Assembly (NCBI RefSeq): GCF_031202265.1
Contig: NZ_CP100604.1
Coordinates: 3,330,501-3,394,500, forward strand
Length of the DNA: 64,000 bases
DNA from: Bradyrhizobium sp. Ash2021
GTDB taxonomy: Bacteria > Pseudomonadota > Alphaproteobacteria > Rhizobiales > Xanthobacteraceae
Direction: 5' to 3'
Shown one piece after another: positions 1-8,499 of the stretch. Below the pieces are notes generated by a model. That model was not told the DNA's origin and made no database searches. It was given only the letters and a program-made list of their open reading frames with translations. Position 1 is the stretch's first letter. Every line of letters begins with the position of its first letter. The position numbers and the translations under genes are program-made.

Positions 1-1
1 T

Positions 2-1390
2 GCGCGCGGCGAGGGCGATGCCCGCAGCGACCTCGATGGCCAGTTCGAAAAATGGTTCGCCGCACTGGGACCGGCGGCGGCGCAGGAGTTCGGCCTCGCC
101 TCGAACATCACGCGCAGCGCCGACGACGAGCCGCTCTACAAGATCGAGCCGGTGGCGCCCTCAGCGGTGAATGCGATCGTCGCCCTGGGCGGCGCTGCGC
201 CGATGAAGATGCTGGTCAATTCCGAGCTGCAGAACAAGGCGGGCGCCCAGCCATCCGACCGCTCGACCCGGCATATCGAGGTGCAACTGCCGTCCAACAT
301 CACCTATCGCGTCGGTGACCACCTCAGCGTAGTGCCGCGCAACGATCCGGCGCTGGTCGATTCCGTCGCGCGCCGCTTCGGCTTTTTGCCGGCCGATCAA
401 ATCCGGCTGCAGGTCGCCGAAGGCCGCCGCGCGCAATTGCCGGTCGGCGACGCGGTGTCGGTCGGGCGTCTCCTGACCGAGTTCGTCGAGTTGCAGCAGG
501 TCGCGACCCGCAAGCAGATCCAGATCATGTCGGAAAACACCCGGTGTCCGGTCACCAAGCCGAAATTGCTTAGCCTTGTCGGCGACGACGCCGATTCGAC
601 GGAGCGGTACCGGACCGAGGTGCTGGGAAAGCGCAAATCGGTGTTCGACCTGCTGGAGGAACATCCGGCCTGCGAACTGCCGTTCCATGCCTATCTGGAA
701 ATGCTGTCGCTGCTGGCGCCGCGCTATTATTCGATCTCGTCGTCGCCCGCTGGCGATGCCGCGCGCTGCAGCGTCACCGTCGCCGTGGTCGAGGCGCCCG
801 CAAGTTCGGGCCGCGGCATCTACAGGGGCGTCTGCTCGAATTATCTCGCCGGCCGCCGCAACGGGGAAACCATCCACGCCACGGTTCGCGAAACCAAGGC
901 CGGCTTCCGGCTGCCCGACGACGCCGCCCAGCCGATCATCATGATCGGGCCCGGCACCGGCCTGGCGCCGTTCCGCGGTTTTCTGCAGGAGCGCGCCGAC
1001 CGCAAGGCGAAGGGCGCCAGCCTCGGGTCGGCGATGCTGTTCTTCGGCTGCCGTCATCCCGAACAGGATTATCTCTACGCCGACGAACTGAAAGCGTTCG
1101 CAGCCAACGGCATCACCGAACTGCACACCGCGTTCTCGCGCGCCGACGGGCCGAAGACCTATGTGCAGCACCTGGTCGCGGCGCAGAAGGACCGGGTATG
1201 GAGCCTGATCGAGCAGGGCGCGATCATCTATGTCTGCGGCGATGGCGGCAAGATGGAGCCGGACGTCAAGGCCGCATTGGTCGCGATCTATCGCGAACAC
1301 TCCGGCGCAGGCGCGGAAGCCGGGCAGCGCTGGATCGACGAGATGGGCACGAAGAATCGCTACGTGCTGGATGTGTGGGCCGGGGGGTAG
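2..1390 (+). CDS. Bifunctional cytochrome P450/NADPH-P450 reductase, C-terminal reductase part (5' end outside window)
   Basis: The reading frame is open from the left edge, so only the last 462 residues are present. They match the diflavin reductase half of CYP102 (P450 BM3-like) self-sufficient monooxygenases: the tail of the FMN/flavodoxin domain (first about 45 residues, with GEGDAR and FEKWFAAL), an FAD-binding domain with RYYSISSSP, and an NADPH-binding domain with GPGTGLAPFRGFLQER, FFGCRHPEQDYLYADEL and YVCGDGGKM. It ends in YVLDVWAGG, as expected for the extreme C terminus. The protein passes electrons from NADPH through FAD and FMN to haem. The P450 domain must lie left of the window, so fatty-acid hydroxylation is an inference from the family. 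A sulfite reductase flavoprotein or a stand-alone P450 reductase is the alternative. Confidence 0.85.
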   Translation, partial: ARGEGDARSDLDGQFEKWFAALGPAAAQEFGLASNITRSADDEPLYKIEPVAPSAVNAIVALGGAAPMKMLVNSELQNKAGAQPSDRSTRHIEVQLPSNITYRVGDHLSVVPRNDPALVDSVARRFGFLPADQIRLQVAEGRRAQLPVGDAVSVGRLLTEFVELQQVATRKQIQIMSENTRCPVTKPKLLSLVGDDADSTERYRTEVLGKRKSVFDLLEEHPACELPFHAYLEMLSLLAPRYYSISSSPAGDAARCSVTVAVVEAPASSGRGIYRGVCSNYLAGRRNGETIHATVRETKAGFRLPDDAAQPIIMIGPGTGLAPFRGFLQERADRKAKGASLGSAMLFFGCRHPEQDYLYADELKAFAANGITELHTAFSRADGPKTYVQHLVAAQKDRVWSLIEQGAIIYVCGDGGKMEPDVKAALVAIYREHSGAGAEAGQRWIDEMGTKNRYVLDVWAGG

Positions 1391-1446
1391 TTCCGCCGTC
1401 CCGCCTGCGCCGGGACGACGGCAATTCGTGTGCTAGAACCCCTTCC

Positions 1447-2121
1447 ATGATTCCATGGGTCAAGATCGACACCGCGCGCATTCCCGGCACCGACGCGGAA
1501 TTGCGGCTGATGCGGCGCGGCGCCGAGTTCTCCATCATGCTCGGCACCAACGAGCTGATGAACAGCCGCCTCAGCGGTTCCGAGGCCGCGCTCGCGACGC
1601 TTGCAGCCAAGAAGATCGAAAAGGTCGCAAAGCCGCATGTGCTCATTGGCGGCCTCGGCATGGGTTTTACGGTGCGGGCGGCACTCGGCGTGCTCGGAAT
1701 CAAGGCGCAGGTCGTGGTGGCTGAGCTGGTGCCGGCGGTGGTGGCCTGGGCACGCGGCCCGATGGCCGAGATTTTCGGCGACAGCCTGATCGATCCCCGC
1801 GTCAGCGTTTTGGAGACTGATGTCACCGAGGTTATCCGGTCGCGTGCACGAACCTTCGATGCGATACTGCTGGATGTCGACAATGGTCCGGAGGGCCTGA
1901 CCCGCAAGGCCAATGATGCGCTCTATAATTCAGCCGGACTGAAAGCGGCGCACGCGGCGTTGCACCCCGGCGGCGTGCTGGCGGTCTGGTCGTCCGGACC
2001 CAATCCGCCCTTTGCAAAACGTCTGCGCGGCGCCGGCTTCGACGTCAACGAAGTTGCCATCCGCGCCACTGGAAGAGGCGGCGGCGCGCGCCATGTGATC
2101 TGGATCGCGACCAGGGAATAA
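1447..2121 (+). CDS. Spermidine synthase-like SAM-dependent methyltransferase
   Basis: A 224-residue protein starting at ATG 1447, 56 bases after the P450 reductase. The nucleotide-binding motif GGLGMGFTVRAAL and the acidic motif LLDVDNGPEGL are typical of the spermidine synthase-like Rossmann fold, and LHPGGVLAVWSS resembles the post-motif strand of class I methyltransferases. The N-terminal strand domain of true spermidine synthases is short or missing, so aminopropyl transfer is unlikely; proteins of this type are usually annotated as spermidine synthase-like or methyltransferase. Substrate unknown. An in-frame extension upstream exists but overlaps the preceding gene and looks out of character. 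Confidence 0.7.
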   Translation: MIPWVKIDTARIPGTDAELRLMRRGAEFSIMLGTNELMNSRLSGSEAALATLAAKKIEKVAKPHVLIGGLGMGFTVRAALGVLGIKAQVVVAELVPAVVAWARGPMAEIFGDSLIDPRVSVLETDVTEVIRSRARTFDAILLDVDNGPEGLTRKANDALYNSAGLKAAHAALHPGGVLAVWSSGPNPPFAKRLRGAGFDVNEVAIRATGRGGGARHVIWIATRE

Positions 2122-2129
2122 CGCGCGCA

Positions 2130-2942
2130 TCAGCCGCGGCTGGCGCTGATCACCAACGCCTGGATGCGGCCTTCGATGGCCCCGGTGCCAAATCGGCGTG
2201 ACAATGCTTCCGTCGCTCGTTGGGTCGCCGCCTCGAGGCCTGAGGCGTCGCGGGCCTCGATCTCGTTTCGCAGCGGCGTTCCCTGGCAATAGGCAATTGC
2301 GGGCTCGCGCGGCGAGGGCGCCTTGCTGCGGTGGTCCACGGTGTCGATCGAGACGGCCGTGAACCCGGCGGCATCCAGTTCCTGTCGGATAAGTTGGACA
2401 TCATGGTAGCCATGCGGGGTGCGGGCCATGAAGCGCGGGGGATCGTGCGGAAACAGCACGGCGAGCGCATCCGTGACCGTGTCCGCGAATTCGTTATCCG
2501 AGATCGGGCCCCACACATTGAAAAGGAAACGTCCGCCCGGCCGCAAGATCCGGCGCGCCTCTTTGTAGGCCAAAACCTTGTCCGGAAAGAACATCGCGCC
2601 GAACTGGCAGGCCACCGCGTCAAAGCTTTGATCTGTAAATGGCAGGGCAAGCGCGTCGGCCTGCCGCCACTCGATCCGTCCATCCCCGGACGATAGCGCT
2701 GCCCGATCGAGCATCGGTTGGTTCAGGTCAGTTGCGACAATGCGCGCCTCCGCAGCAAGGATCGACGCCATCGCGCGGGTCAGAACGCCGGTTCCTGCGG
2801 CCGTTTCCAGCACATTCCCCGGTGTTGCTTGTGCCAGCCGCCGGGCGAGATCGCGCGCGTAAGGCTCGAAGATGAGCGGGACCAGAAACCGGTCGTAGAT
2901 TTCCGGGATAGAACCGGCAAATAGTTTATCGGATGCCACCAT
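2130..2942 (-). CDS. Class I SAM-dependent methyltransferase (UbiE-like)
   Basis: A 270-residue protein. LETAAGTGVLTRAMA is SAM-binding motif I, ATDLNQPML the acidic loop, QADALALPFTDQSFD motif II and LRPGGRFLFNVWG the post-III strand, as in methyltransferase domain 11 proteins. The start is taken at ATG 2942 because AGGGGAG lies about 8 bases upstream; an in-frame GTG at 2966 has no comparable site. It is convergent with the preceding gene, the two stops being only 8 bases apart, so the two are separate transcripts. Substrate unknown; similarity to menaquinone/ubiquinone methyltransferases concerns the fold only. Confidence 0.75.
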   Translation of the reverse strand: MVASDKLFAGSIPEIYDRFLVPLIFEPYARDLARRLAQATPGNVLETAAGTGVLTRAMASILAAEARIVATDLNQPMLDRAALSSGDGRIEWRQADALALPFTDQSFDAVACQFGAMFFPDKVLAYKEARRILRPGGRFLFNVWGPISDNEFADTVTDALAVLFPHDPPRFMARTPHGYHDVQLIRQELDAAGFTAVSIDTVDHRSKAPSPREPAIAYCQGTPLRNEIEARDASGLEAATQRATEALSRRFGTGAIEGRIQALVISASRG

Positions 2943-2999
2943 CGTACTGCTCCCCTGGACGCGCACGACCGGTGCTGCATGTAACGATTAAGCGCTGGG

Positions 3000-3920
3000 C
3001 TACGCCGCCTTGGCCGCCGCGCCATGCGCGTGCTTGTCGATGGCGTCGATGATCTGCGGCCACAGCGGGATCGGCAGCGCGTGGCCCATGCCTTCGACCA
3101 TCAGGAGCTTTGCGCCCGGGATCGACGCCGCGGTGTCCTTGCCGCCCTCCGGGCGGACCAGCGGATCGACGGTGCCGTGGATCACCAGTGTCGGCGCCTT
3201 CACCGCGTGCAGCCGTTCCTTGCGGCTGCCCGAAGCCAGAATGGCGCGGAGCTGCCGGCCGACGCCGGCCGGATTGAGGCCGCGCTCGAACGTGCGTTCC
3301 GCGCGCGAGCGATCGAGCGCCTCGTCTTCCGGGAAGGAACCGACGCGCAGGATTTTCCAGGTCTGTGCAAACCGCTCGAAATATTCTTCCCTGGTGGCCG
3401 GCGGCGGCGCCATCAGCATCGCGGAGGCCTCGCGGGTCGGCGGCGGCACTTTGGGATTGCCCGTGGTCGACATGATCGAGGTCAGTGAGCGCACCCGCTG
3501 CGGGAACGAGATCGCGATTTCCTGGGCGATCATGCCGCCCATTGACGCCCCGACCAGATGCGCCGACCTGATGCCGAGCACGTCCATCAGCCCGGTCGTG
3601 TCCCTGGCCATGTCGATGAGCTTGTAGGGCGCGGCGACCGGGATCTTCAGGAACCGCAGCTTGAGCAGTTCGACGGGCGTGAGCCGCTTGCCGCCGCTCA
3701 ATTTGCCTGATTTGCCGATGTCGCGATTGTCGAAGCGGATGACGCGAAAGCCGCGCGCGGCGAGCTGGCGGCAGAACTCGTCGTCCCAGTGGATCATCTG
3801 GGCCCCTAACCCCATGATCAGCAGCATCGGTTCTGCGCTCGGGTCGCCAAAAACCTCGTAGCAAATGTCGATGCCGTTGGCGCTGATGATCTGCGGCGGC
3901 TGATGAGCTTGCGGGTTCAC
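3000..3920 (-). CDS. Alpha/beta hydrolase
   Basis: A 306-residue alpha/beta hydrolase fold protein. The nucleophile elbow is GASMGG (Ser126), the acid is the Asp in HGTVDPLV, and the base is the His in GMGHALP near residue 285. LLIMGLGAQMIHWDD forms the oxyanion strand, and DNRDIGKSG is the loop common to the RdmC/aclacinomycin methylesterase and haloperoxidase-like group. It lacks a signal peptide, so it should act in the cytoplasm. It is transcribed away from the PHA genes that begin 169 bases to its right. That position might suggest a PHA-related hydrolase, but nothing in the sequence proves it. Confidence 0.75.
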   Translation of the reverse strand: MNPQAHQPPQIISANGIDICYEVFGDPSAEPMLLIMGLGAQMIHWDDEFCRQLAARGFRVIRFDNRDIGKSGKLSGGKRLTPVELLKLRFLKIPVAAPYKLIDMARDTTGLMDVLGIRSAHLVGASMGGMIAQEIAISFPQRVRSLTSIMSTTGNPKVPPPTREASAMLMAPPPATREEYFERFAQTWKILRVGSFPEDEALDRSRAERTFERGLNPAGVGRQLRAILASGSRKERLHAVKAPTLVIHGTVDPLVRPEGGKDTAASIPGAKLLMVEGMGHALPIPLWPQIIDAIDKHAHGAAAKAA

Positions 3921-4089
3921 GGTGGGCTATCCCCTGGGTGGTATCGCGATGAGGAAACTCTATGCCACGGTTTGTCGCAGCGCAGAAGGCTTTCCGTGAC
4001 TTGGTGTTGACCAGCCCGCCGCAACGGTATGGTATGCTTGGAAACAAGCGAAGCGTGCAAAGCGCTCGTAACCGTCCGGGAGAGCGCCA

Positions 4090-4470
4090 ATGGTCGACAA
4101 GGGCAACGATCCTGCCGTGATCTGGCAGACGATGATCGGCGAGATGGAGAAGGGTTTTAACTCCTTCGCCAACAAGGCGATGGCGTCGCCTGAATTCTCC
4201 AAGGTGATGAATCAGGTCGGCGGCGTCACGGCGGGTGCGCAAAAGCAGCTCGGCGAACTCATGGAGAAATATCTCGTCAGCATGAACCTGCCGAGCCGGG
4301 CGCAGCTCGTCGGCATGGCCGAGCGGATTCAGGCGATCGAAGGCCAGTTGAACGAGATCAAGGCGCTGCTGCACCAGGTGCACAACAACTCCAGCGCGCC
4401 GGATAGCGGCTATGGCGCGCCGCGGCCGCCGCGCACCAAGCGTCCTCCCTCGGAAGGAGAACAGAGATGA
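4090..4470 (+). CDS. phaE: PhaE-like PHA synthase subunit
   Basis: A short (126-residue) helical protein directly upstream of phaC, whose ATG overlaps its stop codon by four bases (ATGA), implying translational coupling. The stretch MNLPSRAQLVGMAERIQAIE followed by EIKALL resembles the C-terminal helix of PhaE, the non-catalytic subunit of class III PHA synthase. Classical PhaE is about three times longer, so this is a reduced version. The C terminus is a Pro/Arg/Lys-rich tail (PRPPRTKRPP) that may be disordered. A TTGACC box at 4007 with nearby TATGGT/TATGCT hexamers has poor spacing (15 or 20), so no promoter is called. An alternative name would be PhaM-like or phasin-like protein. Confidence 0.6.
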   Translation: MVDKGNDPAVIWQTMIGEMEKGFNSFANKAMASPEFSKVMNQVGGVTAGAQKQLGELMEKYLVSMNLPSRAQLVGMAERIQAIEGQLNEIKALLHQVHNNSSAPDSGYGAPRPPRTKRPPSEGEQR

Positions 4471-5564
4471 GCGCCAGCGCTGGCCTCAGATCTGCGGGCC
4501 TCGATCTGGCTGACATCCCGGACCGGATCCAGTCCGAGGTGCAGCGTGCGATCCAGCGCAGCATCAAGGGCGTCGAATATATCGCTTCGTCCGGGCCGTC
4601 GCTGGGATCGACGCCGAAAGACATCCTGGCGGTCCGCGGCACCATGAACCTCTATCACTACCGCCCGATGGCGGACGAAATCTACCGTGTGCCGATCCTG
4701 ATCGTGATGGCGACCACCAACCGCGGCTACATCCTCGACATGGTGCCCGGCCAGAGCTTCATCGAATTCCTGCTCAAGCGCGGTTACGACGTTTACATGC
4801 TGGACTGGACCGCGCCGAAGCCGGAGGAGAAGTCGCTGGGGATGGAGGACTACGTCCTCGACTTCATTCCGGATTGCGTCCGCCGCGTGCAGCAGGATTC
4901 CGGCGAGCAGGATGTCACGGTGATCGGCTATTGCTTCGGCGGCGTGCTGTCGCTGCTGTACGGCTCGATCTTCAGCGACGGGCCGATGAAGAATTTGATC
5001 TGCTTCACTACGCCGATCGATTTCCGTGAGATGAAGCTGTTCTCGAATTTCTCGGATAGGCGCTATTTCGACGTCGACCGCCTGGTCGACAGCGTCGGCA
5101 ACGTACCGCCGGAAATGATCCTGTCCTCGTTCGAAATGCTGCGGCCGGCCTCCCGCGCGGTCAGCCAGGTGCAATTATGGGAGAACATCTGGAACGACGA
5201 GTTCGTCAAATCGTACCGGATGTTCGACCGCTGGGCGACCGATACGCTGCCGCTGGCCGGCGAATATTTCCGCGCCATCACCAAGGACCTGATGTGGGAC
5301 AACAAATTGTTCAACGACACCATGTCAGTCGGCGGCCGTGCGGCGGATATTTCCAAGATCAAGGTGCCGATCCTGCACGCGGTGGCCGAGCACGACCACA
5401 TCGTGCCCTATGACGCGGCCAAGCATCTGATCGCGAAGGTCGGCTCATCCGACAAGGAAGAGGTGATGCTCAAGGGCGGTCACGTCAGCCTCGTTGCAGG
5501 GGCCAACGCCATCAAGCGGCTGTGGCCGAAACTGGACAACTGGTTAGGTGGAAGATCGATATGA
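4467..5564 (+). CDS. phaC: Class III-type poly(3-hydroxyalkanoate) synthase
   Basis: A 365-residue protein, the size of class III (PhaC of PhaEC) rather than the roughly 600-residue class I enzyme. The lipase-like box is GYCFGG with catalytic Cys156; the catalytic Asp310 lies in AEHDHIVP and His339 in KGGHVSLV. The strand motif YDVYMLDWTAPKPEE is typical of PHA synthases. The enzyme polymerises (R)-3-hydroxyacyl-CoA at the granule surface. It overlaps the phaE-like gene by four bases on the left and the acetyltransferase gene by four on the right, so the three genes probably form one operon. Active partnership with the short PhaE-like protein is inferred from context. Confidence 0.9.
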   Translation: MSASAGLRSAGLDLADIPDRIQSEVQRAIQRSIKGVEYIASSGPSLGSTPKDILAVRGTMNLYHYRPMADEIYRVPILIVMATTNRGYILDMVPGQSFIEFLLKRGYDVYMLDWTAPKPEEKSLGMEDYVLDFIPDCVRRVQQDSGEQDVTVIGYCFGGVLSLLYGSIFSDGPMKNLICFTTPIDFREMKLFSNFSDRRYFDVDRLVDSVGNVPPEMILSSFEMLRPASRAVSQVQLWENIWNDEFVKSYRMFDRWATDTLPLAGEYFRAITKDLMWDNKLFNDTMSVGGRAADISKIKVPILHAVAEHDHIVPYDAAKHLIAKVGSSDKEEVMLKGGHVSLVAGANAIKRLWPKLDNWLGGRSI

Positions 5565-6154
5565 GTGAAACACGTTCCTACCCTCGGCACGTCAAGACCG
5601 ATGCCGGCGAGATTGAATTCCGCCTGATGGCGCCGGCCGACGAGCCCGCCGTGCTCGCCTTCGCGCAGAAACTGCCGACCCATGATCTGCTGTTCCTGCC
5701 GCGCAATATCAGCCAGCCCAAAGTGCTGTCGGCCTGGGTCAACGAGATCGAGCGTGGCGCGATCGTAAGCCTGCTGGCGGTGAAGGCGGGGGCGGTGGTC
5801 GGCTGCGGCACGCTGGTGCGCGATCCGCACTCCTGGTCGCCCCATGTCGGCGAGATCCGGATGGTGGTGTCGCAGGACGTGCGCGGCCAGGGCGTCGGCC
5901 GGGCGCTGTCGCAGGAGACCTTTGCGCTGGCGCTCGGCGCCGGGCTGGAAAAGCTGTCGGTGCAGATGACGGTCGATCAGCAGGCGGCGATCGCGCTGTT
6001 CGAGAGCCTCGGCTTCAAGGCCGAGGCGCTGCTGCGCGACCACGTCCGCGACGTCGACGGCAAGAAGCACGACATCGTCGTGCTCGGGCACAATGTGGCG
6101 CAGGTTCGGGCACAGATGGAGGCCTATGGGCTTCCCGGGGCGGTCACGCATTAG
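5561..6154 (+). CDS. GNAT family N-acetyltransferase
   Basis: A 197-residue protein. EIRMVVSQDVRGQGVGRALSQE contains the acetyl-CoA pyrophosphate-binding signature (QxxGxG/A as RGQGVGRA), and AIALFESLGFKAEALLRDHV is the usual C-terminal GNAT strand-helix. The start is put at ATG 5561, which overlaps the phaC stop (ATGA) and follows an AGGTGGA site; an upstream in-frame ATG at 5522 lies inside phaC. Translational coupling to phaC suggests a role connected with PHA metabolism or acyl-CoA surplus, but the acetyl acceptor (small molecule or protein) cannot be read from the sequence. Confidence 0.8.
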   Translation: MSETRSYPRHVKTDAGEIEFRLMAPADEPAVLAFAQKLPTHDLLFLPRNISQPKVLSAWVNEIERGAIVSLLAVKAGAVVGCGTLVRDPHSWSPHVGEIRMVVSQDVRGQGVGRALSQETFALALGAGLEKLSVQMTVDQQAAIALFESLGFKAEALLRDHVRDVDGKKHDIVVLGHNVAQVRAQMEAYGLPGAVTH

Positions 6155-6225
6155 CCTAAAGTGGAACTTTCGCCGGTTCGCTAGGCAAATCGCTCAGCGT
6201 TAAGGCTGATCACGAATTAGTGATG

Positions 6226-6263
6226 TCGCGCTGCACCATTGATGTTGCAACGCACCATTAATT
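6226..6263. promoter_or_regulatory. Tandem 19-bp near-repeat upstream of phasin (candidate PhaR operator)
   Basis: Two adjacent 19-bp units (6226-6244 and 6245-6263) agree at 13 of 19 positions and share GCACCATT; TGCA also occurs as an inverted pair around CCATTGATGT. Alphaproteobacterial PhaR repressors bind TGC-rich elements in phasin promoters, so this is a plausible operator. The assignment is by position and composition only. Confidence 0.35.
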
Positions 6264-6340
6264 ATGGCACAACCCTCTCGCCCCGGGCCAAACCGGACGG
6301 GGTGAGCCCATAGCTCAAACCTGAGGATGGAGAGACCCCC

Positions 6341-6817
6341 ATGACCACCGAGACCAATTCCGTGCTGAATACCGTCAAGGAAGCCTTCGCGCCCGTCACC
6401 GAGGCGTTCACCAAGCTCCAGAACCTGGAAGTTCCGGAAGCTGCCCGTGAGTTCGTGAAGAAGCAGGCCGAGACCGCCAAGGTTCGCGCCGCCGACCTCC
6501 ATGCCGGTTCCGAGAAGGTGACCGCCGCGATCGAAACCGCCGTTGCCGGTTCGGTCACCGAGGCCGCCAAGATCAGCCGCAACATCCAGCAGGCGCTCTA
6601 TCAGGACGCGGAAGCGTTCTTCGCCGGCATCGACAAGCTCGCTTCGGCCAAGTCGCTGAGCGAAGCCGCCCAGATCCAGTCGGACATGGTCCGTGCGCGC
6701 GGCGAAGTTCTCGTCACGCGGGCGAAGGCCACCACCGAATATCTCGGCAAGCTCGTCGCCGACGGTGCCAAGACCGCGCAGGACAACTTCTCCAAGGTCT
6801 ACACCAAGACCGCCTGA
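6341..6817 (+). CDS. Phasin family protein
   Basis: A 158-residue, Ala-rich, almost entirely helical protein with the layout of the phasin_2 family: NVKEAF/PVTEAFTKLQNLEVPEAAREF at the N terminus, a central amphipathic helix and a C-terminal NFSKVYTKTA tail. Phasins coat PHA granules, limit coalescence and are usually among the most abundant proteins in PHA-accumulating cells. It sits 187 bases after the phaC operon with its own upstream region (tandem repeat at 6226-6263) and its own strong terminator, so it is probably a separate, highly expressed transcript. No Cys or Trp and no signal peptide are seen. Confidence 0.85.
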   Translation: MTTETNSVLNTVKEAFAPVTEAFTKLQNLEVPEAAREFVKKQAETAKVRAADLHAGSEKVTAAIETAVAGSVTEAAKISRNIQQALYQDAEAFFAGIDKLASAKSLSEAAQIQSDMVRARGEVLVTRAKATTEYLGKLVADGAKTAQDNFSKVYTKTA

Positions 6818-6844
6818 TCGCGTTTCCCTGCCAACTGCCGTTTC

Positions 6845-6873
6845 GAAGGCCCGCTTAGGCGGGCCTTCTTTTT
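6845..6873 (+). terminator. Rho-independent terminator of the phasin gene
   Basis: A perfect 10-bp GC-rich stem (GAAGGCCCGC / GCGGGCCTTC) around a TTAG loop is followed by five T. It begins 27 bases after the phasin stop. Confidence 0.9.
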
Positions 6874-6887
6874 GACGATTACATCCG

Positions 6888-6965
6888 CGTCATTCCGGAC
6901 GACGCGAAGCGGCGATCCGGAATCTCGAGATTCCGGGTTCGTGCTTCGCACGCCCCGGAATGACG
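6888..6965. repeat. Dispersed palindromic repeat, family A copy 1
   Basis: An imperfect inverted repeat that opens with CGTCATTCCGG and closes with CCGGAATGACG, with GGAATCTCGAGATTCC in its centre. A second copy lies at 14312-14393. It sits directly behind the phasin terminator. This type of extragenic palindrome is common in Bradyrhizobium genomes. Confidence 0.75.
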
Positions 6966-7020
6966 GCGATGGGTGCATCGCGCTATACTTGAAGTCGCCG
7001 TCATTCATCCGAAAGCCGTC

Positions 7021-8307
7021 ATGAGCCTTCCCGCCACCTTCGTCATCGACGCTCCCGGCGACGCGCAACGCGCCGCCGAGCTGCGGCGCGTGAAGTGGCT
7101 GGCGACATCGGTGCTGGCGGCAACGCTGTTGCTGTTCGTCGCCGCGAAGGTGCTGCTGCCGCTGCATCCGGCCTTCGGCTTCATCGCGGCGTTCGCGGAA
7201 GCCGCCACCATCGGCGGCCTGGCCGACTGGTACGCCGTGGTAGCCTTGTTCCGCAGGCCCTTGGGACTGCCGATCCCGCACACCGCGATCATCCAGAGCA
7301 ATCAGCACCGCATCGCCGACAAGCTCGGCGAGTTCATCGAGGTGCATTTCCTCGAAGCCGCTCCCGTCGAAGCCAAATTGCGCCAGATCGACTTCGGCTC
7401 GTTCATCGCCGACTGGCTGCGCGACCGCAAGCGCAGCGAGGATCTCGCCCGCTTCGCGCTGCGGCTGTTGCCGGAGGCGGTCTCGGCGACGGAAAGTTCG
7501 GGCTTGATGACCTTCGTCAGCCGCCGCATCACCGCGAAATTGATGTCGATCGATCTCGCGCCGCTCGCCGCCGGCACGCTGCGCGGCTTCGTGCAGGAAG
7601 GCCGCCATCAGGGATTGCTCGACGATATCCTGCGCGTGATGCATCAAACGCTGACGCAGGCGGAAACCATGGCCGTGATCCGCGAAAAGATCCGCGCTGA
7701 ATTGCCGACGCTTTTGAAGCTCTACCGCGCCGACCGGTTTCTGGTGAACCGGATCGTGGCCTCCGCGACCACCTTCTTCGAGGAAGTGCGCAACGATCCA
7801 AAACACCCGTTCCGCGGTGAATTCGATCGCATGCTGCTGTCGTTCGTCGATCGCCTCGGCACGGATAAGGCCTTTGCCGATCGCATCGACGGGCTGAAGC
7901 GCGATCTGCTGGCGCGGCCGGAGCTCGGCGACCTCGCGCGCAATGTCTGGTCGAACGCGCGCTCGTTCATCGAACGCAGCGCCTCGGGCGAGACGCAGGT
8001 GCTGCAGCAGATTCTGGCGCGGATGTTCGCGGAGGCGGGCGAGGCGCTGGCCGGCGATGCCGAACTGCGCGCCGAGATCAACCAGGGTCTCGTGGCCGTG
8101 CTCAAAACCGTGATCGCCGAGCAGAAGAGCGGCGTCTCGACCTTCATCTCCGATCAGGTCAAGGCCTGGGACATGGGGCAATTGATCTCGCTGATCGAAA
8201 TCAACATCGGCCGGGACCTGCAATACATCCGCTTCAACGGCTCGCTGATCGGCGGGCTTGCCGGCCTGGCGTTGTACACGCTTGAGTACCTGCTGCGGTG
8301 GCTGTGA
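7021..8307 (+). CDS. DUF445 domain-containing membrane protein
   Basis: A 428-residue protein of the DUF445/YjiN family. The N-terminal membrane region (about residues 23-62, LATSVLAATLLLFVAAKVLL then HPAFGFIAAFAEAATIGGLADWYAVVALFR) contains the conserved GGLADWYAVVALFR motif. A long, mostly helical soluble part with repeated helical segments follows, and a C-terminal membrane helix (GSLIGGLAGLALYTLEYLL) closes the protein. ATG 7021 (MSLPATFV) is preferred over ATG 6973 because the extra N-terminal residues reach into the repeat and have no family resemblance. Function is unknown; no operon partner is apparent. Confidence 0.8.
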   Translation: MSLPATFVIDAPGDAQRAAELRRVKWLATSVLAATLLLFVAAKVLLPLHPAFGFIAAFAEAATIGGLADWYAVVALFRRPLGLPIPHTAIIQSNQHRIADKLGEFIEVHFLEAAPVEAKLRQIDFGSFIADWLRDRKRSEDLARFALRLLPEAVSATESSGLMTFVSRRITAKLMSIDLAPLAAGTLRGFVQEGRHQGLLDDILRVMHQTLTQAETMAVIREKIRAELPTLLKLYRADRFLVNRIVASATTFFEEVRNDPKHPFRGEFDRMLLSFVDRLGTDKAFADRIDGLKRDLLARPELGDLARNVWSNARSFIERSASGETQVLQQILARMFAEAGEALAGDAELRAEINQGLVAVLKTVIAEQKSGVSTFISDQVKAWDMGQLISLIEINIGRDLQYIRFNGSLIGGLAGLALYTLEYLLRWL

Positions 8308-8499
8308 CTAATTGATCACGACTGCGTTTTTACTGGCCATTGTTGCAGTGCGTTCCGCTTGAAAGGGCAGAATCAGTTCCCTAGCTTTCCAAGTCAGGTT
8401 GTTGCGTTGCGGAACGATTGTACCGAAGAGACGTCTTCTAATTTGCCACATTTGGCCGGCTGCCGAGACGTAAGGGGCCAGGCCTGAACAGGAGATACG

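Noticed and set aside
161..1300. A 379-codon minus-strand open frame opposite the P450 reductase
   Set aside because: Arg-, Asp- and Gly-rich translation with no family motif; the plus strand has clear FAD and NADPH motifs.
4007..4038. Promoter TTGACC with TATGGT or TATGCT for the PhaE-like gene
   Set aside because: Spacing of 15 or 20 bases is outside the usual 16-18; only a weak hint.
2926..4383. Long minus-strand frame overlapping the alpha/beta hydrolase and the PhaE-like gene
   Set aside because: It is out of frame with both recognised proteins; its translation has no motif and is typical of high-GC shadow frames.
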